Notes: generated by a model from the letters alone, not told the origin. A stretch of DNA of 53,796 nt from Belliella buryatensis (GCF_900188245.1 NZ_FZOK01000018.1:1-53796), one strand, 5' to 3'; shown: positions 8,142 to 17,199, counted from the first letter of the stretch. Translations and numbers: made by a program.

Positions 8142-9682
8142 TGAAAAATGTCATTACTTATTCTCGTGTCTCGACCGATGAACAAGCCCAACAAGGATAT
8201 TCATTGGACTATCAGGAACAGACTATTCGAAGGTTCTGCGAACTAAAAGAGTATAACGTTATTCAGTCTTTTCGTGAAGACCATTCTGCAAAGGATTTTA
8301 ATAGACCTGAATGGAAAAAGATCATCAAATTGATCAAATCCAAAGAAAAACAAAAAGACAAGATTACCGCTGTGGTAATACTAAGAGCGGATAGGTTTTC
8401 AAGAAATCTCTTGTTGTCTCTGATGGAGAAAGCCAAACTTACTGTTCTCGGGTGTGATGTGGAGTTTGTTGAAGGGGGGATAGATCTCACAAGTCCTGAA
8501 TCATTGGTCGTTGAGGCTATTCAATACGCACTGCCACAAGTTGAGAACGAAAAACTATCTCTTAGAACCAAAGAAGGATCATATCGGTGTCGTTTATCTG
8601 GAGGATGGACAGGTTCACCATTACGCGGATATAAACCGATAAGGTTGGAAAAGTATCCTTCGATGGCGTTTAATGAACAGGCGAATTTGATAAGAGAAGC
8701 ATTCGAAAAAATGGCTTCAGGTTTATATTCAGCTGATCAGATCCGAAGGTGGTTGAATGGAAAAGGTATGAAAATAACAAAAAACCAATTCCCCAATATC
8801 ATTAGGAATGTTGCATACACTGGAAAAGTAGTGATAATGCCATTTAAGGATCAACCTAAAAAGATTGTGGATGGTCTTCATCCGCCACTGGTCAGTGAAG
8901 AACTATTTGCGACAGCAAATGACGTCTTGGACGGAAAAAAACGAAATATGGATTTCAAGAGTGACAAATCAGAACTCTATCCATTGAAAGGTTATTTAAG
9001 ATGTTCTGAACATGGTAGAACACTATCAGCTTATGGTGCAAAGGGGAGAAATGATATCTATCATTATTACGTGTGTACAAAAAATGGTTGTCCAAGATAT
9101 CCAGTTCCATGGACACATGATGTAATAGAAAAAATATTAGAAAAGATTCAGTTTTCGGCTAAAACCATTTCTGACTATAAGAAAGTTTTGGTCAAGAAAT
9201 TTGAATCAATGGATGTTGACCGAAAACACAAATTAAGGAGTTTAGAAAAAGAATTAGAAGTTCTAAAAGGTCGTAAAACCTTTTTACAGAATGAATATTT
9301 GGAAGGTAAAATTGATGCTAGTGATTATAATGAGTTGAAATCGTCAGTTGAAGTAAAACTCTTTCAAATTGATAGTGAACTTTCAAATCTAAGAAGTCAA
9401 AAGACCCCATTTAAAGACTATCTGGACAACGATATCAAGTTAATGGAGGATTTGGTTGGATTTTATAAGAAAGCGGACGGCAGGACCAAAAAAAAGATTC
9501 TGGGATTAATCTTTGCTGATAAGATTGAATTTGATGAGGACAAAAATCCAACATATCAGTTTACTCCTCCAATCAAAGCACTCATTCAAATCTCAGAGGA
9601 CGCAGACAAAGACAATGTATCGATGGGTCAATTGGAAACATTTGTAAAAGGCAGTGGAGATTTCAAAGTTCTTCGGACATGA
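8141..9682 (+). CDS. Large serine recombinase (site-specific integrase)
   Basis: The 513-aa enzyme has the full layout of a large serine integrase. The resolvase catalytic domain starts at YSRVSTDEQ (residues 7-15, catalytic Ser11) and has the arginine-rich ILRADRFSRN near residue 80. A recombinase domain follows (LRGYKPIRLEKYP and beyond). A zinc ribbon has cysteines in RCSEHG and YVCTKNGC, at about residues 290-320. Then comes a coiled-coil stretch (about 355-430) rich in Lys, Glu and Leu, and a C-terminal tail. Enzymes of this family integrate and excise phages and integrative elements between short attP and attB sites. Its position as the last gene before the chromosomal tRNA fits an integrase at the right edge of the element. 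Confidence 0.9.
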   Translation: MKNVITYSRVSTDEQAQQGYSLDYQEQTIRRFCELKEYNVIQSFREDHSAKDFNRPEWKKIIKLIKSKEKQKDKITAVVILRADRFSRNLLLSLMEKAKLTVLGCDVEFVEGGIDLTSPESLVVEAIQYALPQVENEKLSLRTKEGSYRCRLSGGWTGSPLRGYKPIRLEKYPSMAFNEQANLIREAFEKMASGLYSADQIRRWLNGKGMKITKNQFPNIIRNVAYTGKVVIMPFKDQPKKIVDGLHPPLVSEELFATANDVLDGKKRNMDFKSDKSELYPLKGYLRCSEHGRTLSAYGAKGRNDIYHYYVCTKNGCPRYPVPWTHDVIEKILEKIQFSAKTISDYKKVLVKKFESMDVDRKHKLRSLEKELEVLKGRKTFLQNEYLEGKIDASDYNELKSSVEVKLFQIDSELSNLRSQKTPFKDYLDNDIKLMEDLVGFYKKADGRTKKKILGLIFADKIEFDEDKNPTYQFTPPIKALIQISEDADKDNVSMGQLETFVKGSGDFKVLRT

Positions 9683-9862
9683 TCAATTCGAAAAAAACGA
9701 AAAGTAAGTAACTACCTTCTAAACCTTGAATCAACAATACGTTTTGACTTTCAATCAGTTACAACCTTCAGCTGCAGCTTGGTACTTTTTGTCAAGATGG
9801 ACTTTTAAAAAAGCTGCAACCATCCAAAAACCTTGTTTAAATGAAACTGGAGGGGTTAAAAA
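9683..9862. other. Intergenic segment likely holding the element's right boundary
   Basis: No gene is present. The stretch contains a 10-bp palindrome (AGCTGCAGCT near 9769) and a second, similar AGCTGCAA about 50 bp downstream. Such imperfect symmetry is expected of serine-integrase att sites, but this cannot be confirmed without the left junction. Confidence 0.3.
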
Positions 9863-9863
9863 C

Positions 9864-9893
9864 AAAAAAAGAGGTCGATTCTGACCTCTTTTT
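9864..9893 (-). terminator. Terminator of tRNA-Asn
   Basis: The stem AGAGGTC / GACCTCT with a short GATTCT loop is flanked by A-runs and T-runs on both sides. On the - strand it lies directly behind the tRNA-Asn gene and ends in a T-run, so it terminates that transcript. The symmetric A/T flanks would let it work in both directions. Confidence 0.75.
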
Positions 9894-9898
9894 TGAAT

Positions 9899-9975
9899 TG
9901 GCTCCCCCTCTAGGGCTTGAACCTAGGACCCCATGATTAACAGTCATGTGCTCTAACCAACTGAGCTAAGGAGGA
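9899..9975 (-). tRNA. tRNA-Asn (GTT anticodon)
   Basis: Read on the - strand, it folds as a standard cloverleaf. The acceptor TCCTCCT pairs with AGGGGGA (one G-T). The D arm is GCTC..GAGC. The anticodon stem is CATGA/TCATG with loop CTGTTAA, which places GTT at positions 34-36. The T arm is CTAGG / CCTAG with loop TTCAAGC. The discriminator is G and CCA is encoded. A terminator hairpin follows at once. The mobile element ends just beyond its 3' side. Confidence 0.93.
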
Positions 9976-10102
9976 ATTTGTTGTATTTGTTAAACCCGTT
10001 TGTCTAACGTGATGCAAACATAACAGGTTGCTTCATTTTTTCCAAACTAGACCCTCAAAAAAAATGTATTTTTCAGCCAACAAAAGCTATTTCTATTCAA
10101 AA

Positions 10103-10975
10103 TCAGGAACTTATTTTTTCAATTTTCTCCAGTTCTGGTACTTTGTTCAAAAGCATGTTGTAAATAGCAGTAACTCCTAACACCATCAGCCCAGCTATTA
10201 TAGCCAAACCCACATTGTAATAGGCAGGAGCTGACAAAGTCAATCTGAGGAATATAGTCGCCAAGGCAAATGAAGAATAACGGAAAAGATTGAAATATTT
10301 GGTCGTATACCGCAGTGAAAACAAGAGAATAAAGACATCAGTAAATATCAATAAGGTATAAAACAACTTGATGCTATAAATAAACTGATGTGTCTGATAA
10401 GTCGAAATCACATCATAAACTCCCAATCCAAAAAAAGAAATCGTCAAATATATAGATAGCAACTTTTTGATTCCTATAAACCCTTTTTGTTCCTCATGGC
10501 TTTGAGTAATCCGAAGATGCCTTTGATTCTTATAAAAAATCCCCGTAATGAAAAAGATCAGTATAGCCCCGAAAGCGTCAGATATGATCGGAAGCAATTC
10601 CATGACAAATTCTAATTCCCAATTTACAGATTCCAAGTAATGTCCAAACTCCTTGAATGCATCTCTAAGTAGCACCAATGATATGATTTCGAACTGCTTT
10701 CCTACTGAATCAGCAACTGACTTAGGAATCAGGAAGATCAAGCCCAGCACTTCAAAAATCAACAATACATTGAAAGCTAACTCAATAGCAAAGAAAGGAC
10801 TGAAAAGGGCATTGTATACCCAAAAACCTAAATAATTCAATAACCCCAATAGTAGCCCAAACAAAAAGAAGCCTAGCACAATATTGCTGATCACTTTGGA
10901 AACTGTTGAGCCTTCCCAATGACTATCTAGGTAATCAAACGCTTTGATTTGCAATTGGAAGAAGGAACGCAACAT
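10103..10975 (-). CDS. Multi-pass membrane protein of unknown function
   Basis: The 290-aa product has about seven hydrophobic segments, among them IVLGFFLFGLLLGLLNYLGF near residues 32-51, FAIELAFNVLLIFEVLGLIF near 62-81, and further segments around 130-150, 175-195, 205-225, 235-255 and 258-278. No transporter or channel signature is recognisable. The loops contain charged residues and the C-terminus is polar. It is separated from the next upstream gene by 77 bp and could be the last member of the polX operon or independent. Confidence 0.65.
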   Translation of the reverse strand: MLRSFFQLQIKAFDYLDSHWEGSTVSKVISNIVLGFFLFGLLLGLLNYLGFWVYNALFSPFFAIELAFNVLLIFEVLGLIFLIPKSVADSVGKQFEIISLVLLRDAFKEFGHYLESVNWELEFVMELLPIISDAFGAILIFFITGIFYKNQRHLRITQSHEEQKGFIGIKKLLSIYLTISFFGLGVYDVISTYQTHQFIYSIKLFYTLLIFTDVFILLFSLRYTTKYFNLFRYSSFALATIFLRLTLSAPAYYNVGLAIIAGLMVLGVTAIYNMLLNKVPELEKIEKISS

Positions 10976-11052
10976 AACCCGAATTTAAATCACTAACAAT
11001 AAAGCAATTGCTAAAGGTAATTGTTCAAACTTAAATCTAATTGCAACAAAGG

Positions 11053-11697
11053 TCACATAGGAAGTTCTAGCATTTCTAAAACAGATTCCAAAGACATTCC
11101 TCCGGGATTCAAACCTAACTTTCCTTCTGGAATTTCAACATTTAGCTTTTCAAAATAATTAATCCAAATCGGAAATAATTCTCCAGTATCTGGATCTTTG
11201 TAGGTCATTGGCTTAGGAGTAAATAAATCTTCCCCCCCATTAGCTGCTTTGAAAGCGAAATGAATCAATTCGGAACAATAATAGGCCTCATTTTCAAAAT
11301 CAAAAACAGAATCATAAGGTTTGCCTAGATGCTTTTTTGCTTCCTCAATGGCTTTTGGAACCAAATCTTGGTATTCAGATTTAAGTCTTCCTACCATGAC
11401 TTTTGGTTTTCCTTCACCGTCGAGGTGTTTGTTGAGAAAATCATCCAAAGGTGTCTTGGTTACCCCTGTGCCAATGGCTTCTAGCACATACCAACGGCCT
11501 TCTTCCTGTATCAAAAGTCCATTATGGGAAAAATCTCTTCCCTGATATCCTTGGGTCACCTTTCTGATCGCATCACAAAAATCTCCACAATCGCCATCCT
11601 GAAATAAAATATCTCCTTCTTGCCAAAATTCCTGCTGTCTGCATGAAGCTAGAAATATCAGAGTCAACCCAAATACAAATAGAGCTCTTTTAATCAT
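11053..11697 (-). CDS. YiiX/YebB-like NlpC/P60-type cysteine hydrolase, lipoprotein
   Basis: The 214-aa protein begins with a lipoprotein signal (MIKRALFVFGLTLIFLASC, lipobox LASC). The mature part fits the permuted NlpC/P60 fold of the YiiX family: EGDILFQDGD at the domain start, FSHNGLLI carrying the catalytic histidine (about residue 58), and YYCSELIHFAF carrying the catalytic cysteine (about residue 137). Known relatives act on amide or ester bonds of peptidoglycan or lipids; the substrate here cannot be read from sequence. It follows the 95-aa membrane protein after 18 bp, in the same direction as polX. Confidence 0.8.
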   Translation of the reverse strand: MIKRALFVFGLTLIFLASCRQQEFWQEGDILFQDGDCGDFCDAIRKVTQGYQGRDFSHNGLLIQEEGRWYVLEAIGTGVTKTPLDDFLNKHLDGEGKPKVMVGRLKSEYQDLVPKAIEEAKKHLGKPYDSVFDFENEAYYCSELIHFAFKAANGGEDLFTPKPMTYKDPDTGELFPIWINYFEKLNVEIPEGKLGLNPGGMSLESVLEMLELPM

Positions 11698-11715
11698 ACC
11701 TTAGTTGATTTAAAC

Positions 11716-12003
11716 TCAGATGACCATAAAGAAAAACAATAAAGAAACTCCTAATACCAAAATCATTTGCTTGGCCTTGTCCTTTGTTTCCTCTTGGATT
11801 TTACGCTTTCTCAATACAAGAACCGCTATACTCAACCCGAAAAACTGCAAAGCTACCCCAACTCCGTTCAAAGGTCCCATAGGAGCTTGTAATAACTCAA
11901 AATAAGTATTGGCCAATGCTAATAAACATAAGGCAATTCCAGTTGCTCCAAATAAAAACGAGCGCTGCAACAAGAGCTTCTCGTCCTTTTCCATCCAATT
12001 CAT
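11716..12003 (-). CDS. Small membrane protein of unknown function
   Basis: The 95-aa product has three hydrophobic stretches: LFGATGIALCLLALANTYF, then GVGVALQFFGLSIAVLVL, then MILVLGVSLLFFFMVI at the very C-terminus. A charged linker (RKRKIQEETKDKAK) separates the second and third. No family is recognised. The start lies six bases after the polX stop codon and its stop is 18 bp before the hydrolase, which fits one transcript. Its link to DNA repair or the hydrolase is unknown. Confidence 0.6.
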   Translation of the reverse strand: MNWMEKDEKLLLQRSFLFGATGIALCLLALANTYFELLQAPMGPLNGVGVALQFFGLSIAVLVLRKRKIQEETKDKAKQMILVLGVSLLFFFMVI

Positions 12004-12009
12004 AAGTAC

Positions 12010-13746
12010 TTATTTACTTGAGTTCTTTTTTCTTTCTTTGAAATACTTGTCTATTGCATCAAGGCTCAGTGCATTGAAAGTCATGTCTGCAGTAAGTCCT
12101 CCTTTCCTTCCTACCAGTACTCCATAGCGCATATCTGCATAACCTTCCATAGCATGGGCATCAGGATTGATGGAAAGCTTCACTCCTTTTTCTAAAGCAT
12201 AATGAACCCACCTCCAATCCAAATCTAGCCTCCAAGGATTAGCATTGATTTCAATCACTACCTGATTTGCCGCACATGCTTCTATGATTGCCTGATGATC
12301 TATTGGGTAGCCTTCCCTTCTTAGTAACAATCTTCCAGTAGGGTGTCCAAGTATGGTTGTATAAGGGTTTTCAATGGCTTTAAGTAATCTTGCCGTGGCT
12401 TTTTTTCGATCCATACTCAAACCTGAGTGAATAGAAGATACGATAAAGTCAAAACTAGCCAATACTTCATCAGGATAATCCAAGCTACCATCAGTCAAAA
12501 TATCACTTTCTATTCCTTTGAATATCTTGAAAGGGGCGAGTTCTTTGTTCAATTCATCAATTTCACGATGCTGCTTTGCTACTTTCTCAATATCTAGTCC
12601 TCCAGCATAAGATGCAGTACGGCTGTGGTCAGAAATTCCTAAATATTCATAACCCAATTCCTTGCAATATTCGGCCATCTGTCTCAAGCTGTGCTTTCCA
12701 TCGCTATAAGTAGAGTGATTATGCAGAATCCCTTTAAGGTCTTTTTCTTCCAAGAGAGATTCTTCCTTTTTGGCCCAATCAAACTCAAAAAAACCTTCTC
12801 TTAATTCTTCTGGGATCCAATTCAATCCTGCCGATAGATAGACTTCCTTCTCTGATTGGAAGTCACCTGTTTTTAATATATCCGCAAATGGAAGGTTTCC
12901 TTCCATTGGATAGAGTAAGTGTGCCTTACTTCCTGTTCTTAAAATTTTCTCTTTAATAAATTCATCCTTGGATGTCAGATGAATCACCAAGCTAAGTTCT
13001 GGATCTAGCAGTTTTCCCCTCCACTTAAATGGGCTACTTTTTTTCTCGTTGATTACTATACCCTGGATTTTGGCTAGTCCCTCAAACACTCCTTTCCTAT
13101 CAGCGGTGGCTACTAAAAACTCTACCTCTGTGATGATTTCAAGTTTCCTAGCAAACTCACCCACTGTAACTATATCATTGATCCAATCTAATTTTGCTAA
13201 GTTATTTAACAAATCATCGACAACATCTTCAATATCTGCATAAAGCCATTTGCCTTGATTGGCTGCTTTGAATTCCAGAGCCTGGATGATGCTTTCCTGT
13301 GTTTTTTCACCAAAACCTTTAATCTTAGCAACCTGACCTGACTGACAAGCCTCCATCAACTCGTGAGTAGAGGTGATATTCATTTCTTCCCAAAGGACTT
13401 TGACCTTTTTTGGTCCCAGGCCTTTTACGTCTAAGACTTCAAGAATACCGCTTGGTGTTTTTTGTAACAATTCCTCCAAATAAGCATTTGTACCTAAGTC
13501 ACTTAGAGAATAAATTACTTCTGCAATACTTTTTCCTATACCGCCTATTTCTTGTAGCTCAGCAATACTTTTTCCCACGATTTGGATATCCTCTCCACGT
13601 TCCAAAGTATTCACTGCAGACTGATAACTCCTGATTTTAAATGAATTTTCATCATGCAACTCCATAAGTTTGATGATGAGTTTTAATTTTTTTATAATTT
13701 CTTTTTGATCCAAGGCTTCAAAAATATTGGTTACAGATAAGGACAA
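12010..13746 (-). CDS. polX: PolX-family protein: degenerate polymerase palm with intact PHP nuclease domain
   Basis: The 578-aa protein has the full PolX architecture: helix-hairpin-helix repeats (GIGKSIAEVI at 69-78, GLGPKKVKVL at 109-118, GFGEKTQESI at 144-153), a palm and TGSK motif (271-274), then a PHP domain. The PHP metal ligands are in place, with HNHS (342-345), a Y-S-D-G (347-350), SDHSRT (372-377), and DAHAME near the end. The polymerase catalytic triad is not intact. The expected D-x-D appears as EVE (207-209), and the third Asp position reads SLV. It may therefore be mainly a 3'-5' exonuclease or AP-site processing enzyme. The first gene of a likely operon. Confidence 0.85.
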   Translation of the reverse strand: MSLSVTNIFEALDQKEIIKKLKLIIKLMELHDENSFKIRSYQSAVNTLERGEDIQIVGKSIAELQEIGGIGKSIAEVIYSLSDLGTNAYLEELLQKTPSGILEVLDVKGLGPKKVKVLWEEMNITSTHELMEACQSGQVAKIKGFGEKTQESIIQALEFKAANQGKWLYADIEDVVDDLLNNLAKLDWINDIVTVGEFARKLEIITEVEFLVATADRKGVFEGLAKIQGIVINEKKSSPFKWRGKLLDPELSLVIHLTSKDEFIKEKILRTGSKAHLLYPMEGNLPFADILKTGDFQSEKEVYLSAGLNWIPEELREGFFEFDWAKKEESLLEEKDLKGILHNHSTYSDGKHSLRQMAEYCKELGYEYLGISDHSRTASYAGGLDIEKVAKQHREIDELNKELAPFKIFKGIESDILTDGSLDYPDEVLASFDFIVSSIHSGLSMDRKKATARLLKAIENPYTTILGHPTGRLLLRREGYPIDHQAIIEACAANQVVIEINANPWRLDLDWRWVHYALEKGVKLSINPDAHAMEGYADMRYGVLVGRKGGLTADMTFNALSLDAIDKYFKERKKNSSK

Positions 13747-13866
13747 ATGTCAGGATTAATTGTTTTAAAATAAAATCTTAAGGTGTATCTTAAGCATCAA
13801 TCATTGAAAACTTGTTGCCACCCTTTCTGTTTAATGAAAAATGTCTCATAGCTGAATTAAGAATTT

Positions 13867-15504
13867 ATGAAATATATACTCAGCATCTTTTTAGCAATCT
13901 ATCTCTTTTCGCCAGTAGTGGCTCAGGTTGATTTTGTCCAAAGACTTGAAATGGAAGTCAAGTTTGGGGAAAGTGATTATATGACCATTTTTACAGAAAG
14001 TGGACTAATTGCGTTCAGAACAAATAAAGACAGAAGTTCCAGTAGTCAGCCTATTTTTGAAATATTTAGTACAGATTTTAATCTTAATAAAGGAGCGATG
14101 AATACGATTCCTGTAAAACCTGGGTATGATTTAATCGGATATGACTGGAATGATGGTAGCTTTTATGCCCTATTTCAAAAAGGTAACTCTTATGCTAGTA
14201 AAGATCGATATATCATCAAAATAAAGCTTTCTGAGGAAGCGAATTTGGAATATGATATGTCCAACGTATTGGATATGGAGCTGAAGGAATTTTTTGTCTT
14301 GGGGGAAAAAATTGTATTTATGGGGGATTCGGAATCACTACCCGTCATTCAATTTTTTGATATAGAAACGAGCAATGTGATCACCGCGCAAGGAATATAT
14401 TCTAAAGATTCAAAGATCCTCCAATTACGCAAAGATGAAGAACTTGGTGTAATTGATGTGCTGTTGAGTAAACGAGATCAATATAAAGTCAAGCAAGTAT
14501 TCGTGATTACTTTTGACCTTGAAGGCAACAAGCTTAGAGAAATCAACCTTAAAGGTCTTGATGACCCCAAAATGGAGATCATAGAAGGGATACTGACCCC
14601 CTTCCAAGAGTATCAACAAGCTTTGATCGGAACTTATGGAAAGAAAAAGCAAGAGGCTTATCAGGGGATTTATATGTCTGAAATTAACGAGTTTGGAGAA
14701 ATCACTAGTAAATACTATACACTCGAAAATCTAGAAAACTTTTATAATTATCTGCCTGAAAAAACCAGACAAAGAAGAATTAGAAGCTTAGAACAAAATC
14801 TAAGTAAAGGTAAAATCCCTACTATCAAGCCTGCTTTTTCCTCACGAGAAGTTATCACACTAGGAAATGGGCACCTGATTTATAGTGACCTTTTCACAGC
14901 CAATAATCCTAGGTATTTCCCTCGAGATGGTGTCTATGCCAATAGTTTTTACAGAATCAATCCGTACAGCCCTTTTTACAACAATATGTTTTATGATCCC
15001 TATTTTGGATACAGAGGTATGCCGTATAACCCCAACTTCAATACCTCAAGAGAGGGAGAGTATAAATTTCATGCTGCTCAAATTATACTACTAGATAACA
15101 ATGGTGACATCGTCTGGGATAATGCTCTCCGACTACCAAGTAAGACTACCAACAACCCAAGTAAGTTTGGGGAGCTTAGTTACGATGGAAAGAAATTGCA
15201 CTTTATGTATCTAGAGGGAGAAAAGCTGGCTTTAAGCTATATAGAAGATGGGGTAGTAATTTTCGAAAATGAACTTTTCGATATAGAACTCATCAACGAA
15301 ACAGAAAGAATCAGGGATACGCAAGTGAGAAGTTTGATGCTATATTGGTGGTATGACAACAATTACTTATTGACAGGAAAGCAAAATATCAAGTACCAAG
15401 ACGAAGATGGCAGACAGCAAAACAGAGATGTATTTTTTATTACTAAAATTGCTGTCGATGGGGCATTGTTTGATTTTGAAGACAGTAAATATAACTCAAA
15501 CTAA
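13867..15504 (+). CDS. Secreted protein of unknown function, copy 1 of a tandem family
   Basis: The 545-aa protein starts with a signal peptide (MKYILSIFLAIYLFSPVVAQ). The rest is rich in beta-strand patterns and aromatic residues, with no known domain. It has a 546-aa tandem paralogue immediately downstream. Shared landmarks include LIGTYGKKKQEAYQGIY, FYNYLPEKTRQRR and the near-terminal WWYDNNYLLTGKQNIKY with an acidic D-E-D-G turn. A proline- and asparagine-rich stretch (about residues 355-395) has no counterpart of the same length in the paralogue. Likely periplasmic or outer-surface. Its start is 120 bp from the divergent polX gene. Confidence 0.7.
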   Translation: MKYILSIFLAIYLFSPVVAQVDFVQRLEMEVKFGESDYMTIFTESGLIAFRTNKDRSSSSQPIFEIFSTDFNLNKGAMNTIPVKPGYDLIGYDWNDGSFYALFQKGNSYASKDRYIIKIKLSEEANLEYDMSNVLDMELKEFFVLGEKIVFMGDSESLPVIQFFDIETSNVITAQGIYSKDSKILQLRKDEELGVIDVLLSKRDQYKVKQVFVITFDLEGNKLREINLKGLDDPKMEIIEGILTPFQEYQQALIGTYGKKKQEAYQGIYMSEINEFGEITSKYYTLENLENFYNYLPEKTRQRRIRSLEQNLSKGKIPTIKPAFSSREVITLGNGHLIYSDLFTANNPRYFPRDGVYANSFYRINPYSPFYNNMFYDPYFGYRGMPYNPNFNTSREGEYKFHAAQIILLDNNGDIVWDNALRLPSKTTNNPSKFGELSYDGKKLHFMYLEGEKLALSYIEDGVVIFENELFDIELINETERIRDTQVRSLMLYWWYDNNYLLTGKQNIKYQDEDGRQQNRDVFFITKIAVDGALFDFEDSKYNSN

Positions 15505-15558
15505 TCTATTGCGTAATAAAATAGTGAGTGGTTAAATTTTTAAAAAAAAAGATTCTTT

Positions 15559-17199
15559 ATGCTTAATAAATCAACAGTCTTCTTATCCTGCTTTTTACTA
15601 TTTATACAATCTACTTTTGCTCAAATAGAAATAGAAAATAAACTTGATCTTGATGTAAAATTTTCAGAATCAGACTTTATAACAATTAATACTTATGAAG
15701 GGGTTATTGGATTCAGGTCATATGTGAATCAATCAAAAGGTCCCATTTTAGAAGTTTTTGCAACAAATAAAGGTTTAGATATCACAAAATCCTATCAAGT
15801 TCCACTTCAGACTTATTACAGTATGGTAGGGTATTATTTATTTGATTTGAAACTTTATTTGATTTTTGAAAAGAGAGATCTCAGTGAAACAAAAAGATAT
15901 TTGATTGAAGCAGATTTTCAAGAACAGCGCACCAAACAATACTCAATCGATAATCTGACTGAAATGATACTGAGGAATTTTATGGTCATAGATAGAAAGG
16001 TAGTTTTACAAGGAGAATTAGACCAAAGTCCCGTTTTACAATTATTTGATTTAGAAAATGGAGAGATAACAACTTTGCCAGGAATATTTTTTTATAAGGC
16101 TAAAGTCTTACAGCTTCACCATGATAAAAATATTGATTATTTCAATGTCTTAATCAGAAAGGAAGTTATCAATAAAGTTTACGAGTCATCACTTATTTCA
16201 TTTGATACCAATGGAAATTTAATTAGAGAAATTACATTAAATAATCCAAATGAGAAAAAAATGGAATATATAGAATCAATACTTTTTTCAAGCGATAATT
16301 TAGACGAATCCTTGATTGGGACATACGGCCAGAAGAAAAAGTCAGCTTATTATGGGTACTATCAGAATACGATTGAGGATTTTGGAAATCAAAATATCCA
16401 ATTTTTTAACCTATATAAATTTCCCAAATTTTATAATTACCTACCTGAAAGAAAAGCTAAAAGACTAACCAAAAGACTTGAGAGAAAAAAAGAAAACATT
16501 AAAAGCCCGAAACTTAAACCTTTAATAGCAGTAAGGAAAATAGTCGAACATGAAGATTACCAATTGGTGTATTCAGAAACGTTTACGAGTAGAGATGTTC
16601 TTTATTATCCTAGAAGAGGTCGTTATGCCGATTATTCTGCCTTAAGGATGGGATCCATCACACCTTCTCTTGTGGCATTCAATCCAATACCTAGAGGACT
16701 AACGAGAGGGGATAGTTACAGACTCCACGCAGGTAGTGAAACTTTTACCAATAATTTTATAGAAAATTTCAGGTATGTTTCAGGACATCTATTTTTAAAA
16801 GACAAAGAGGATAATATCATATGGGATGATGCCGTTTCATTGAAACCCTCAGGATCACATTTCCCAATCAAAATAGGAGAAGTCAACATTATGAACGAGA
16901 ACGAGCTTCATCATATTTATAATGTTGAGAACAATCTTTTCATTCATTTTTTCAATCCTATAAATGGGACCAAGGAAAAATATGAAGTCCTTGTCACAGG
17001 ATTGAACAACAATGAGGAATTAGTCGGAATCAAGCGAAACAGTTCAAAAATCGTTCATTGGTATGAGGATTACTATCTTTTCTCGAGCACTCAAAGAATT
17101 AGGTACACAGATGATGATGGAAATAGAAGTTTAAAAGATATCTTTTCTTTATACAAAGTAAAAATTCATAGAGATCAATTCAATCAAATTGAAAGATAG
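15559..17199 (+). CDS. Secreted protein of unknown function, copy 2 of a tandem family
   Basis: The 546-aa protein has a signal peptide (MLNKSTVFLSCFLLFIQSTFA). It aligns along its whole length with the preceding gene, sharing LIGTYGQKKKSAYYGYY, FYNYLPERKAKR, the V-Y-S-E-T-F-T-like segment and the C-terminal HWYEDYYLF, DDDGN, then DIFSLYKVKI. The pair arose by tandem duplication and has diverged clearly. The gap between them is only 54 bp, so they may be co-transcribed. No function can be named. The degraded third copy follows directly. Confidence 0.7.
   Translation: MLNKSTVFLSCFLLFIQSTFAQIEIENKLDLDVKFSESDFITINTYEGVIGFRSYVNQSKGPILEVFATNKGLDITKSYQVPLQTYYSMVGYYLFDLKLYLIFEKRDLSETKRYLIEADFQEQRTKQYSIDNLTEMILRNFMVIDRKVVLQGELDQSPVLQLFDLENGEITTLPGIFFYKAKVLQLHHDKNIDYFNVLIRKEVINKVYESSLISFDTNGNLIREITLNNPNEKKMEYIESILFSSDNLDESLIGTYGQKKKSAYYGYYQNTIEDFGNQNIQFFNLYKFPKFYNYLPERKAKRLTKRLERKKENIKSPKLKPLIAVRKIVEHEDYQLVYSETFTSRDVLYYPRRGRYADYSALRMGSITPSLVAFNPIPRGLTRGDSYRLHAGSETFTNNFIENFRYVSGHLFLKDKEDNIIWDDAVSLKPSGSHFPIKIGEVNIMNENELHHIYNVENNLFIHFFNPINGTKEKYEVLVTGLNNNEELVGIKRNSSKIVHWYEDYYLFSSTQRIRYTDDDGNRSLKDIFSLYKVKIHRDQFNQIER

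Larger units (their letters stand above)
1..9700 (+). mobile_element. Right-hand part of an integrated mobile element (left end outside window)
   Basis: Nine consecutive + strand genes are all of replication, DNA-binding or recombination type: two serine recombinases, a primase-helicase, a ParB-methyltransferase, an AAA+ ATPase and a helix-turn-helix protein. Beyond about 9.7 kb the genes become ordinary chromosomal ones and mostly switch strand. The large serine recombinase is the last gene, as is common at the edge of elements that use this enzyme. The exact right boundary is not visible; it should lie between 9683 and the tRNA-Asn terminator near 9864. No relaxase, conjugation, capsid or portal gene is present in the visible part, so plasmid-derived, phage-derived and integrative-mobilisable origins all remain open. 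Confidence 0.75.

Noticed and set aside
5308-9707. Direct repeat TCG-A(7-8)-CGAAAAGT at about 5308 and 9688 as element att sites
   Set aside because: It is low-complexity and one copy lies inside the ParB-methylase gene; the A-run lengths differ.
9899-9975. tRNA-Asn as a truncated or duplicated integration target
   Set aside because: The gene is complete, and no second copy of its 3' end is visible in the window.
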